Source: Eunapius fragilis (taxonomy: Eukaryota; Porifera; Demospongiae; Spongillida; Spongillidae). Taken from it: a stretch of DNA of 64,000 nt. The notes under the pieces were generated by a model. That model saw nothing but the letters and a program-made list of their open reading frames with translations. It did no database searches and was not told the DNA's origin. Location: NCBI GenBank assembly GCA_963681505.1, contig OY811972.1, positions 11,822,279-11,886,278 on the forward strand, given 5' to 3'. Below are positions 1-10,300 of the stretch, piece by piece. Numbering within the stretch: the first letter of the stretch is position 1; every line of letters begins with the position of its first letter. Made by a program: the position numbers and the translations under genes.

Positions 1-329
1 GGTGCTGGCAAAGAAATCAAAAAGAAAGCATTTAAAACTCCCAATCTTACAAAAAAGAGCTTAAACTAGCATTTGGTATTGATATGATCATTGATCATGT
101 CACCATTATTCTGCAAACCATGTATGGAGAGGGTGTTAAGAGGCAGAAATAGCTAGTACCATTGAGATGGTCATGCCCTACAAGTGGAAAGTCCATATGT
201 GTAAAGTGAGTGAAGAGCAAATTATAACTGAATTTAATTACATGATCACATTTAGGTTTGCCAGCATGTTGAGGTGCTGGTGAAAAGTGGCATGAAGAAA
301 AAAGTGACATAACATACAGTCAAACATCA

Positions 330-823
330 AGTGAATCACTACAGTCATTAGTTGCACATATTGGAATTGCACCAACAATTTCAATTAACTATCTGAAGTG
401 TCCACTCGGCCATTGTTTTCTGCGAAGACCAGTGTAGAGCTACCATGCCGAAGTCATGTCTGTGCAGGATGTATCATAACATGCCTGACATTGTCAGCAA
501 AGAACACATGTCCCTGTTGTTATGACAACTCACCTTTAACTGCTTCCAGCATAAATGCAGCTCCTGACGTGTTCTTGTCCCTCCTAAGTGATGTACTGCT
601 TCTATGCGACTCCTGTAAAACAGATCAAACATTTCAGCAGGAGAGTACCTCTCACATGTTTGCAACACTTTATCTCCTCCATGTGAAATGGATACTGAGG
701 TACAAGTCGGCATCTGTAATTCAAAGAATGCTGTCTGAAAGCCCAGAGCCAAATGTTTTGCAGATTCCAACTAGAGTAAAAAGATTGAAGTCTTCAGGAA
801 CTGTCAGAACAAACCACAATTGA
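330..823 (+). pseudogene. RAG1-like RING / zinc-finger fragment (relic)
   Basis: The frame open from about 389 to 823 encodes a cysteine-rich stretch: LPCRSHVCAGC, then NTCPCC, then a segment ending DVFLSLLSDVLLLC. The spacing of the Cys and His residues fits the second half of a RING finger followed by the start of another zinc-binding segment. The first RING cysteines (KCPLGHC) lie just upstream in a different frame, at about 390-410. A stop (TAG at about 436) separates the two, so the reading frame is broken. The order PVE, CI..CL, CP.C, F.S.L, C resembles the RING plus ZFA region of RAG1, which is also known from N-RAG-type mobile elements in invertebrates; TRAF-like RING proteins are the alternative. 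The frame ends at 823 with a basic tail and no further domain. The Cys pattern is seen directly; the RAG1 relationship is inferred. Confidence 0.42.
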
Positions 824-1036
824 AGCACAGCAAGCAGTAAGTTGTAAACTATTGAAAAGATCACCAAAGAAGGCTTTAAATTGCATGATGGTCCGTTTGT
901 GAAAAGTCATGATGTAGCACTTCAGAACATCGGAGTGGAGCCCCTGCAATACTTTGGGTGCAACCCCATTCACAAGACTTGAAGGTCAGACAATTGTACT
1001 GAAAAGATACTTTATTAAGATCAAACTACTGTATAC

Positions 1037-1275
1037 TATTTCCTTGATTACAAGTTGCACCTTCTATTCAGGACACTACTGTATCTGCATTTAAAAATTT
1101 ACCGGTACTTTAAATTGCTACAGTTGTGTAGTAGTGTTTGCGCACCTTTTGCTCTACTTGTGTTCCGTTCCGATTGGCTCTTGACTCGGGTCTGTTCATC
1201 CAACTGTACCAAGTAGCAGTTAAATTTTTAAATGCGGGTACAATTGTGTAGCCACAGCTTGTAATCAAGGAAATA
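1037..1275. mobile_element. Small fold-back MITE (239 bp)
   Basis: The ends are inverted copies: TATTTCCTTGATTACAAG on the left and its complement CTTGTAATCAAGGAAATA on the right. The inner parts also match imperfectly (TTTAAAAATTTACCGGTAC against GTTAAATTTTTAAATGCGGG). There is no coding capacity. Confidence 0.6.
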
Positions 1276-1670
1276 CGGTAATGGTTATCATTATATAGCT
1301 TCTAACCTGAAGCCTTGTGGTTGTCTATAAAGAATGTAGCCCAGCCAAATCCTGTTCTCCTCATGGTTGCAGACAAATTTGAAGGGACATTTTCTAGACT
1401 TGGAGCACGCCACTCCACCTATAACCAATGTTTTGTAACAGATGAGAAATGTTGAGAGTTAGGAATAGCAACATGACGTCACAGTGGATGAGTATTATTT
1501 TTCACATGAAGCTATAGTTCCCTTTATGAACCAATTTCCCCAATGAACCAAAATGCACCTATTAGAGGAGCACACAGTTGAGTGGGTGAGAAGATACAAC
1601 TTTGGATTTGGCATGCTGGGTGAGCAAGGTGCTGAATTGATTCACCCATCGTATCAATGCACTTTGTGAA

Positions 1671-1671
<1 letters not shown>

Positions 1672-1746
<75 letters not shown>
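1672..1746. repeat. (CA)n microsatellite
   Basis: Uninterrupted CA dinucleotide run of about 75 bases. Reading frames through it (poly Cys-Val) are artefacts. Confidence 0.95.
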
Positions 1747-1748
<2 letters not shown>

Positions 1749-1759
1749 TTCAGACATAA

Positions 1760-2335
1760 TAGCATTAACGGTTTACCCGCGGATATTCATTGACGCTATT
1801 TGTACGTAACCGCGGAATTAATTTTGTGGATAATTTAATTTTAGATATCGTGCACTATTGAACTGAACAACTTTTCTATGTGCGACTTTTTGACTTTTTT
1901 TACGTTGCCATGAGACAGGATGGACAAAATATACTTAGCAATTCAAATCTAGCTATGAACACCACTTACATGCAGTTCAATCAGAAACAAAGAAAAGAGG
2001 CTACGGTGCATCGTTAAAGATCACTTCATAAGTATTGCTCCTGACTCAATACATGCTCAGCCACCCACAAAGACAGCAAAACGTATGCCAAAACACACTG
2101 CTGCTTCATAGTATAGTGGATTTATATTCACGTACACAAAACACAACACGCGCGTTCTCTATTCCACTTGACGATGTTTGCCCGTTACTTTTGAAGCATA
2201 CAAGTCGCGTCTTAGAAAAAGAGTAACATAAAACGAAAAAACATAGAACGAAAGCTCTATCTATGTACAATACCTTTGTAAAAGTCGTTTCTCAACTGGA
2301 AGTTCGCACGTCCCGGACTAACTAGCTTTGAAAAC
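1760..2335. other. Unassigned stretch
   Basis: No domain, repeat or RNA gene recognised. If the minus-strand exon ending at 2340 is real, part of this is its downstream intron. Confidence 0.4.
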
Positions 2336-2339
2336 CTAC

Positions 2340-2545
2340 CTCCGCGTAAGTAGGCCGCTTTTGAACGACACTTCTCCAGACCGAAACCATCTTTGATGCC
2401 CAATCATACCTCGCTCGGTAGAGCACAGGTTCATCTTCAACAATACTTCGTCTAAAGGGTCATCACGCGTTCTATTCAGTAACTGTACAACGAATTCCAA
2501 CGGGTACAAATCATTACAACCGTTGCTAGGTGAGGTAATTGCCAT
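2340..2545 (-). CDS. Candidate first coding exon of an unknown gene
   Basis: An ATG at 2545-2543 opens a 69-codon frame beginning MAITSPSNGCNDLYPLEFVV. The composition is ordinary rather than low-complexity, and it includes a leucine- and acid-rich segment. The frame reaches a good splice donor, CGGAG followed by GTAGGT, so the exon would end at 2340 in phase 2. No family is recognised and no continuation was found in the 2.3 kb to the left. It could be a real first exon of a gene leaving the window or a fortuitous frame. Confidence 0.3.
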
Positions 2546-2627
2546 TTCAAAATTTTGGGGCGTAGTACTTTTTGTCCATCAATTCAATGGATCGTAACAC
2601 CCGTGTGCGCAGCACAATTTATAAATT

Positions 2628-2648
2628 GCGCAAATTCACAATTTGCGC
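2628..2648. repeat. Perfect 9-3-9 hairpin
   Basis: GCGCAAATT, loop CAC, AATTTGCGC. It lies just upstream of the candidate minus-strand start at 2545 and beside a short piece resembling a MITE end (TTTTTATTACTTGTTTC, about 2656-2673). Function unknown. Confidence 0.5.
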
Positions 2649-2807
2649 CTAACATTTTTATTACTTGTTTCATTAGGGGGCGTAGGTATTTTGATAAGTT
2701 ATCGTGGCTCGGGTGGAATCTCTTCTAATGATAATAAAGAACATGGAGCGAAACGACCGGAAAATTTGCGGTTGGTCAAATGATTTCTAGGCCTGTTGGT
2801 TGTTGGT

Positions 2808-3030
2808 CCTTCGGGTACGTATTAAATTTGACGCTGGAGAGACGCTCCTTCGTTTACCCAAATAAATGCCGAACGTTGGCATGCATGGACGAGTATAAAG
2901 GTTTCATAGTGTGCAAAAATAGAATTAAATTCAGATCACACTGCGTCACAGCTAGCATTTAATATGCAGAGTTGTGCAGAGTCTGCATACTAACCAGATC
3001 CAGCGTCAAATTTAATACGTACCCGAAGGA
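2808..3030. repeat. Inverted-repeat unit, related to 6590-6900
   Basis: The left end (GGGTACGTATTAAATTTGAC) returns in inverse orientation at 3000-3030. The interior, about 2836-2960, is closely repeated at 6590-6900 (GGAGAGACGCTCCTTC, and GGTTTCATAGTGTGCAAAAA), which shows a dispersed noncoding element. Confidence 0.55.
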
Positions 3031-3079
3031 GTCCTGTTGCTACCGGCCGGAGTCTGGAGATCGCTGAATTTTACTTTAT

Positions 3080-3368
3080 ACAAGTAATAAAAACATTCTC
3101 TACACGAGAAGGTTGGTGGTATATAGGAATCAAAGGTGAGATGGTGGTGTAAAAAGCAAGGGAACAAGGCTTCTGATTGAAAACGAAAAATGAAATAGAC
3201 CTATATTAGCAGCATGTTGTCATATTTTAATGTGCGTGCTAATATAGGTCTATTTCATTTTTCGTTTTCAATCAGAAGCCTTGTTCCCTTGCTTTTTACA
3301 CCACCATCTCACCTTTGATTCCTATATACCACCAACCTTCTCGTGTAGAGAATGTTTTTATTACTTGT
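3080..3368. mobile_element. Fold-back MITE A
   Basis: Begins ACAAGTAATAAAAACATTC and ends with its complement. The arms, about 130 bases each, are identical on reading and enclose a loop of about 25 bases. Shares the core GTAAAAAGCAAGG and AACAAGG with the other members at 4915, 12901, 28084, 35437, 39529 and 55809. No coding capacity. Confidence 0.85.
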
Positions 3369-3912
3369 TTCCTAAATTTTCGAAACTGGTGCATTTGGTA
3401 TTGTATTTAGTTCTTGAAACGCATAGAATAAGGTAGCATAAACGTCAACTTGCGCGAGCATGACAGGTTTATATTAGAATCTGCAATTCTGTTGAGGTGT
3501 GTACCAATTATTACACTAGTCCCCAGACTATCTCCATTGAGGAGCAAAGGATTGATAAAGGGTAAAAGCGAAGCCATATAGTACAAAGAATAAATGCACT
3601 CTAAGTAAACTGATCTCACGCTATAATCAGATAAACCATGCACCACAATACATGACCAAACTGACGCAAGCAACTTTGGCGTTATACACACATTTCAAAC
3701 AGCGCATATTACTGTAAAACGGAGAGACGCAGTATCTCTACCGCTGTAACTAAACTATTCCTTCCATTTTAGCGATATACCATATGCATGCTTATAATTT
3801 ATCGATCCAACATTTATCGATGCCGTATAAACGTACCTTTGGGTGGTCGTTTTGTTCTTCCTTTCGGTACCGCGCTTGACATACGCACGTTTGGCAGATC
3901 TGGCAGCATCTG

Positions 3913-4816
3913 CAGTGGCGGATCCAGGGGGGGGGTCCAGGGTGTCTGGACCCCCCCCTCGAACCTGAATATGAATATAATTAGCATATGACGCGTCGCA
4001 CGTGAGACATACATTTCTACGGAGTGCACTTCGTGAAGTTGCTAAATAGCTTATTCTTATTGCTTATTCGTTGGTTAGTACTATATTTTAGTTCTGTAAA
4101 TTGCGAGATACGTAGTAGGCTGGTATTTATACGTAAGGTAAATGTATTCCAAAATGCTAACCCACGGTCGTATTATAGAGCGATTCTTTCCGCAGTTATT
4201 TTGATTCGTGTTCTATTATTAGTACCCATCAAGGTTGAATGCACCTTGCTGCAAGACCATTGCAAATTTAAATTTTAAAATATAAATTTTAACAAAGAAA
4301 CTAAGCCGGCGTACAATGCAAATCTGCGACGAAACACACTAGAGCCGTTTCAATCCGCAAAATCACAATAGCCTGGAAACCAGAACGTAACGAGTGGCAC
4401 GCATTAATTGGTTATGATTGCTTCCGTTTCTAATCCCCCTACATGTACAATCTGTGGAATGTGTGCAAAAAATTTTTTCGCGCGCGAATGTTATACTGTT
4501 CACTGCTTGAAGTAGGTCATCTACAGGAGTGCGATGGTAAATTATAAGTGGTTCAAATAGCAATGGAACCGCATGCATGTAACAACACAGCCATTTAAAT
4601 CCATAAGACTACAGAAATGTAACGGAATGTCACTCATTTATTGGTGTTGATTGCCTTAGTTTCCAATCCCCGGCCGCCCCCTTACATGTACAATCTGTGG
4701 AAAAATTGGAATGCGTACCACAAAATTTTTCGCGCGCTTCGCGCGCGTCCCTCCTCCTCATCAATTATTCATGTCGGTCGGACCCCCCCCTCGCCAAAAT
4801 CCTGCATCCGCCCCTG
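3913..4816. mobile_element. hAT-like non-autonomous element
   Basis: Starts CAGTGGCGGATCCAGG and ends CCTGCATCCGCCCCTG, an imperfect terminal inverted repeat of the CAGnGGCGGAT type common in hAT-like elements. C/G tracts lie just inside both ends. The interior contains an imperfect tandem duplication: about 4380-4500 and 4615-4745 share ACATGTACAATCTGTGGAA and TTTTTCGCGCGC. No transposase. No clear 8-bp target duplication was found, so the superfamily is an inference. Confidence 0.5.
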
Positions 4817-4914
4817 ATCTGGATCTTTCCACTTCTAGATGCTCGAGTGGAATCAGAATTGTCCTCATGAGATTATATGGTAAAACCATCGAATTTGATA
4901 ACGCTGGTTATATT

Positions 4915-5211
4915 ACAAGTAAATAAAAAACATTCTCTATGAGAAAGTTGGTGGCATATAGGATTTGAAGGCAATGGTGGTGTAAAAAGGAAGGAAACAA
5001 GGGTCTAATAAATAATAAGGGAAAATGGAATAGTCCTATATTTAGCACACGAACAACATACTATATCCTACATATAGAAATGTGCTAAATATAGGACTAT
5101 TCCATTTTCCCTTATTATTAGACCCTTGTTTCCTTCCTTTTTACACCACCATTGCCTTCAAATCCTATATGCCACCAACTTTCTCATAGAGAATGTTTTT
5201 TATTTACTTGT
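4915..5211. mobile_element. Fold-back MITE B
   Basis: Same family as MITE A, with ends ACAAGTAAATAAAAAACATT and complement. The two arms differ by one 4-base insertion (an extra AATA in the left arm) and are otherwise identical over about 125 bases. Confidence 0.85.
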
Positions 5212-5221
5212 TTCATTGATT

Positions 5222-6204
5222 TTTATTCATACCCGATTATGAGCCGTATAGCATGTGAAGTAATCCATCTTGATATGAGAGGGAGGTTGTAAAGGTACGA
5301 CATACCTTTGAGTGACCTTAACTCTTTTCGCCGAGCGAGATGCACGTTCAGGACTATGGCAATATCGCTGTCTTTTTTCAGGATCTGCTCGATACCTTGC
5401 ACGTCGAGAGGTCCGTTCCTCTTCAGGATCTGAGGGGGCTTTAAGGGGCGGCCGAAATAGATTGTCGCCCCAGCGCGATCGAACCCACAAAAGCATTTTG
5501 TACCGGGCCAGATCCAGACAGCACCGTCTCCCCCCCCCCCTCCCCCCCCTCCCCCCTCCCCCCTACTAATCGCATCTCGATACGAAAAAAAAAACGACTT
5601 CACTAAGTTACAAAGAGCGTCAAACTTACAACGATCGAATAACAATGACGTGACGTTATTATAATACATAACCGCCACAGTTAATTACCACTACGTGTAG
5701 TGCCCAGACCGTACACATTTGATTACATGACTAGTACTTCGTATAAAGAGCGAAGTAGGACCTATCCGAGTCGTGTCAGTGCAGTAAGCTTAACTATACG
5801 TGATTTGCTAACACAACCACCGATATATGTCATGTAGCCTCGAGACGTTTTGACCACAGAAGCGAGAATGCCAACGAATTCTGAAGCCATTGGTGTAATT
5901 TTCATTTCTTAAAAGTGTTCCTATCCCGAGTTATGCGTGGTCAAGAACAAGAACAAGAAGAAGAACGAGAAATACGTGGGACTGGGTACGAGTTTCGAAA
6001 ATAGTTTTGTTCTCTACAACCACGCGGTTTTGTGACATCAAACAAACACGAAACTGCTTGTTGTGGCCTTCTTGTACGACGACGATAACAAGGTAAGCCA
6101 TCCGCTCGTCGGGAGTCTTGTTAGAAGCGGGTCGCGTTTTTTTAATGACATTCATAATCGGGGTCAAATCCTATATGAGAGTTACTAACGTGAGTTATAC
6201 TCTC
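5222..6204 (-). mobile_element. Truncated Helentron copy: 5' end and broken N-terminal ORF
   Basis: Reading the minus strand from 6204, this matches the Helentron at 14821 onward. It has a terminal hairpin at 6204-6177, the motif ATATAGGATTTGACCCC and a noncoding leader that includes a conserved spurious frame. It then has the end of the N-terminal basic-repeat exon, up to the same AAAG/GTATGTCGTAC splice donor near 5310. Most 15-residue repeats are gone. A G-rich run (minus strand of 5528-5563) sits where the start region should be. Nothing of Rep, helicase or OTU remains. Most likely a 3'-truncated or internally deleted relative. Confidence 0.7.
5528..5563. repeat. C-rich tract (G-quadruplex capable on minus strand)
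   Basis: Near-continuous C with single T interruptions. The complementary strand has several G runs of six or more, enough for a G-quadruplex. Confidence 0.7.
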
Positions 6205-6474
6205 CGGAAGGAAGAAGAAGAAGACGACGACGGAGGAGAAGTTTTAGGTGGGACTGGGTACGGACGATGGGGACGAGTATTTTTGTTCTCTAAAAGTACA
6301 CCGTCTTATGACATATGTATAACGCAGAACTGTTCTCCTTTTTGATATTGCTCGATTGCCACTAAAAGCGAAGTGACCCGACTCTTGGCTGTCCCGCTAG
6401 ACGCGAGTGACGTTTTTTTAATGACATTCATGATACTGCAGGATTCCTATATGGAACCTACTCGCGTAGGTTCC
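6205..6474 (-). mobile_element. Second, more diverged Helentron 5' end
   Basis: Directly abuts the hairpin of the 5222-6204 copy. It repeats the same leader order: AAGAAG-rich run, GGGACTGGGTACG, TTTTGTTCTCT, TTTTTTTAATGACATTCAT, CCTATAT. It then ends in its own 9-4-9 hairpin at 6453-6474 (stem GGAACCTAC). Interpreted as an older 5' end into which, or next to which, the copy on the left inserted. Confidence 0.6.
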
Positions 6475-6589
6475 GATAAAGATGAACAAAGTGAGTGCAA
6501 ATTTTCCGGGTATCATTGAAGTGTTTATATGCAGACATCTGCATACGAACACTTCAACAATACTCATCTGCATACGGCCTGGAGAGACG

Positions 6590-6900
6590 CTCCTTCCCTG
6601 AAGTTAAGAATGCCGAACGTTGGCTATTTCTAAACAGGCTAGAAATTAAATCAGACTAACAACACTATTATTTTCATCCATTTGCCATTGAGAATAGGTC
6701 CCCCGCATATGTACGCATGCGTATTATCCACTCATGGTGGGGGTATCATGAGGCCCAAGCTAACTCATTGTCGTCCATTTTAGGCATATGGATGGATGAG
6801 ATCATGACACCCAATCTGACATCGGGGTGTTGGCATGCATGGGACGAGTGTAAAGGTTTCATAGTGTGCAAAAATAGAATTAAATACAGATCAGACGTGT
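6590..6900. repeat. Dispersed repeat, second copy
   Basis: Matches 2836-2960 (GGAGAGACGCTCCTTC, GGTTTCATAGTGTGCAAAAA). No coding potential. Confidence 0.55.
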
Positions 6901-6948
6901 AAATGTGATGAAAATTTAATTCATGTGGATTTGAAATTTATGCTATTG

Positions 6949-6954
6949 TTTATT
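6949..6954 (-). promoter_or_regulatory. Poly(A) signal AATAAA
   Basis: TTTATT on the plus strand, about 135 bases after the stop codon at 7088 of the Death-domain exon. Good position for the 3' end of the ROCO gene. Confidence 0.5.
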
Positions 6955-7087
6955 TTAAAACCCCAAAGCCCCGTTTTGTCATAAGACGTCCCAATTGAAG
7001 CAACATGAAGTGGATCAAACATTGAAGATCTTACACATGTTGAATAGTGTTTCTTACTCATGAACTAATGTTACAGTGTACTTCCAT

Positions 7088-7380
7088 CTAGTTATGTTCT
7101 TCCGCCAACTTCCTTGCCAGTGCTGGGTTATTCCCTCCAACAGGGTTATGTACAGCTTTGGACAGCAACTTCCAAGATGGCTGACCAAACCTTTGGGTAT
7201 CATAGTGCTGCTGTAGCCAAGCAAGAATGACATCACTGAGACATCCACTTGGGTCTGTATGGTTTTTCGAGGAAATAGTATCCAACTCTGCTTTCTTAAT
7301 TCTTAGGGCCAACCCCAGGGACATCCATCTTGCGGCTATATCCACCACAGCCAACAATATGTCCACAAGGTCATCCTCAA
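7088..7380 (-). CDS. Last exon: Death domain
   Basis: About 97 codons starting EDDLVDILLAVVDIAARWM and ending at TAG (7088). It shows the Death-domain pattern of alternating amphipathic helices with a central WLQQHY and a later SWKLLSKAV, close to the usual L..W....G...W..L..A. The exon starts after TTGGCCCAG at 7381 in phase 1 and joins the linker exon through a 56-nt intron (7381-7436). Death domains mediate homotypic contacts in apoptosis and NF-kB-type signalling; the partner here is unknown. Confidence 0.75.
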
Positions 7381-10300
7381 CTGGGCCAAGGGATTTGGTT
7401 TGTAAGACACAACACTGCATGGGGTGGTCAACATACCAAGAAGGTCCTCGGACACACTTGAGTAATCATCACCGTCTGTACTTGAAACTGTAACACCTCC
7501 ACCCTCATATTCTCCAGTTCCTCCACCTTGTCTTCTACGTTGATTCCCACCGTCTGAATGTGATTAATGTCTTGGTAATTGCATTAAATAAAAACAGTGG
7601 TCTCAATAACGAATGATGCTGCAGGTAATACAACATATGATAATACATTGGTTGCTATGACAACATACTGGATAGTTTCCATTGAGAGGGAAGCTCTGTT
7701 CTACAGATACGCACATATGCTTAAACTACCTACTTACCTGCTTCCTTCATCCCAATGAGTTCCAAAAGCTGAGGCTCCACCTTCATCCACTCACTCACTT
7801 TCACTTGCTTTTTTTTGGTTGAGTCAGCAACTGTATTCTTCTTGTTACGGACCTTCTCCTTCAACAGCTCAAGCTCAACTGTAGCTTGTGTGTGGTCTGA
7901 GGTGGCCTCAGGTGGACATGAGATCAACTCCACCCCACTGAAACTGATGGACAGAACTCACCACATGCCTCTTTAATAGCTTGCATAACTGATAATGCAT
8001 ACTGAGGGTTACTGTCTACAGAGGTGGTGACAGTGCATGACAGACATCTGAAGTCATCCATCATCTCAACAACAGTGGTGACTCCTTCGACATTCATCCA
8101 GCTGATCCCTTTACTCCATACATCACAACTTCGATTGTATTTGTCAAGTCCTGGAACCAGTGATCGTTCAACAGTTGGCAGAGCAAAGCCATCTGCTAGC
8201 CTTGAGGTGATAACATGGAGACAGCGTGGGGAGAAAGATTGGTTGATGCTGGTGGTACAAATCAGCCACCCAAAAAAGGGCCCCTTCTGTGTGATGGTGA
8301 CATTGGAAGGTTTTTCCACACAAACACATGCGGGGAAATACAGGAGAGGACCTAGGGCTGTGGAAGGTGTGTTGGGAGACCCTATAGGTGCCATGTTGGT
8401 GTTCATATTGGTCAGAGTGATGGGTACACACAGTTCAAATAACTTCAGGAACTGAACCATCATATCAATGTTGTCACGGAAGTATTCTCTCAGAACATGT
8501 ATAGGAATCACTCCAGTGTTGCTGGCTATAGGGAGGTGCTCTTTGAATGATTCAGGAGCAAACAAGACTCCATTCACCTTCTCCAGCAATACCTCTGGAT
8601 GAAGGACTATCCAGCTGTTAGCCTCATCACCATGAAGGAACACAATAAGCCCTTTATCAGATAGGGTCTTCAGCAAAGGTGTGACCTCAGAGGCCTCAGT
8701 AGGCAGAAACTTTGGTTCCTCTTGCCTTAGAAGGGTAAGAAGCTGGGATAGGGGTATGGCATCCAGGTGTGCAGGGACCCTGTCATTTAAGAAGGCATAC
8801 ATCATGTGGCTATTCAGGGATATGGCAGGGTGCTTGGCTATTACACTGCTGTTGGTTTGGCGTAGTGATGACATAAAGCTCTCCATCTCCTTTCCTTGGA
8901 GAGCTGTTGTATTGAGAGCTGTGAACCCAACAAAGGTGTGCTTCTTTAGGGCATCCCTAGCAACCCTCTCTATATCTTTCTGCAGGGACTCCAGCTTCCT
9001 CCAGTCAGCTATTCCATCGGCATGGGTTCCCACCACGATGACTGAGCTATGTTCCGGACACTTGTGACAAACATCACCGATCATTGCAGACCAGTAGTAG
9101 AGCTGTGCAGTGATGTATTTGAGGTCCTGGAGCATGTTGACCAGCATGAGGAAGATAGAGGGAGTGAGTGAGATGGCTTCGAGGGCAGCACAATGACTAC
9201 TGTAGTACTCGCGGTGACCAGCAAGGTCAAAGAGCACCATGTTCATTTCTTCATTCTTAACCAGATGAGGGACAATACCAGCCGTTAAGAGCTTCACAGG
9301 ACCAGGGTGGGTAACATCAGCAGGTTTACCCTGAATGTATTTCAGGTTAACATTATGAAAACATAATTGAGCATAGTATTACACTAAACAACAGTACATA
9401 CAAACATACAAACTTGGTTAAGTCACTACTCATTACATGAAACATCGCTATTTTTTTCTTTCTCATAATGGAATTTTCCACCTTTGAATAAATATATGTT
9501 CATTGTACACGCCAATGAAATAATTTTTAAATGGTGGATGTCAAACAGCATGAGGTACCCTGATCAGTTTAAGGTAAGAGGGTGTGTCTCATTATAATAC
9601 ACTTCTAGTTGAAGTACACATTAACATAAAGTCATCTCTAAAAGTTATGCCCTGCACCTGCATATGTATATGTACACGTATGTGTACGCGTTTCAAGAGT
9701 ATGTAGCAGTGTTAGAACGTAGCTTAGGGCTGGGAAGTAGTGTGTGTCCGTGCACTTGCACATATATGTATAATTTGTGGTGTTGCCATCATAACTTTAC
9801 TGCTGAACTTTGACATGAAGGTGGGATGATGGTAACCATCCAAAAGCTAGATGAGTTCACTCTTGAGCGTGAGTCACAGCGTGGTGTGGCCAACAAAATA
9901 GAAGAAGAGAGAATGGTTCCCTATTTCTTAAGTGTTAGGAAGCAAGATGCACTCCACTTTACATGACTTCTTGGCCCCTTTAAAGCAAGATAAGAAAATT
10001 TCCAAGTTGGTTGATGCATTGGGCCGCCATTTTGAGCTAAGACCCATTTCCATAAACGAGACCAGCAACAGTGTGAGCCTACATCACCATAATTTTGTCT
10101 GAACTAAGAAGACTAGTGGCGTCTCGCACATTTGGCACTTTCTTAGAAGAGCGCAAAGAAAGCTACTAATGGAAGCAAAAAATTTACTATTAGTAAGGGT
10201 TCAAAATAGTTCAGGGGATTGAGTCTGCAGCTTGGTATGTTAAGAAAAGAAGAATTCATGTGAACAGTTGACATGCCCCATAGGGAAAGTAGAAGACTCT

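Noticed and set aside
474-770. 98-codon minus-strand frame opposite the RING relic
   Set aside because: The plus strand shows a patterned zinc finger; the minus frame shows nothing.
3788-4278. Overlapping small frames on both strands in the hAT-like element
   Set aside because: They cross the terminal G/C tract and have no transposase motif.
7925-7960. A 24-nt mini-intron (GTGAGT ... TTTCAG) to explain the COR frame change
   Set aside because: 24 is a multiple of three, so removing it does not change the frame; it is also far shorter than the other introns.
9360-9700. Search for a Roc P-loop exon just upstream of the exon at 9330
   Set aside because: No GxxGxGK-like coding on the minus strand before the retrotransposon relic; this is why the exon at 46128 was considered as the partner.
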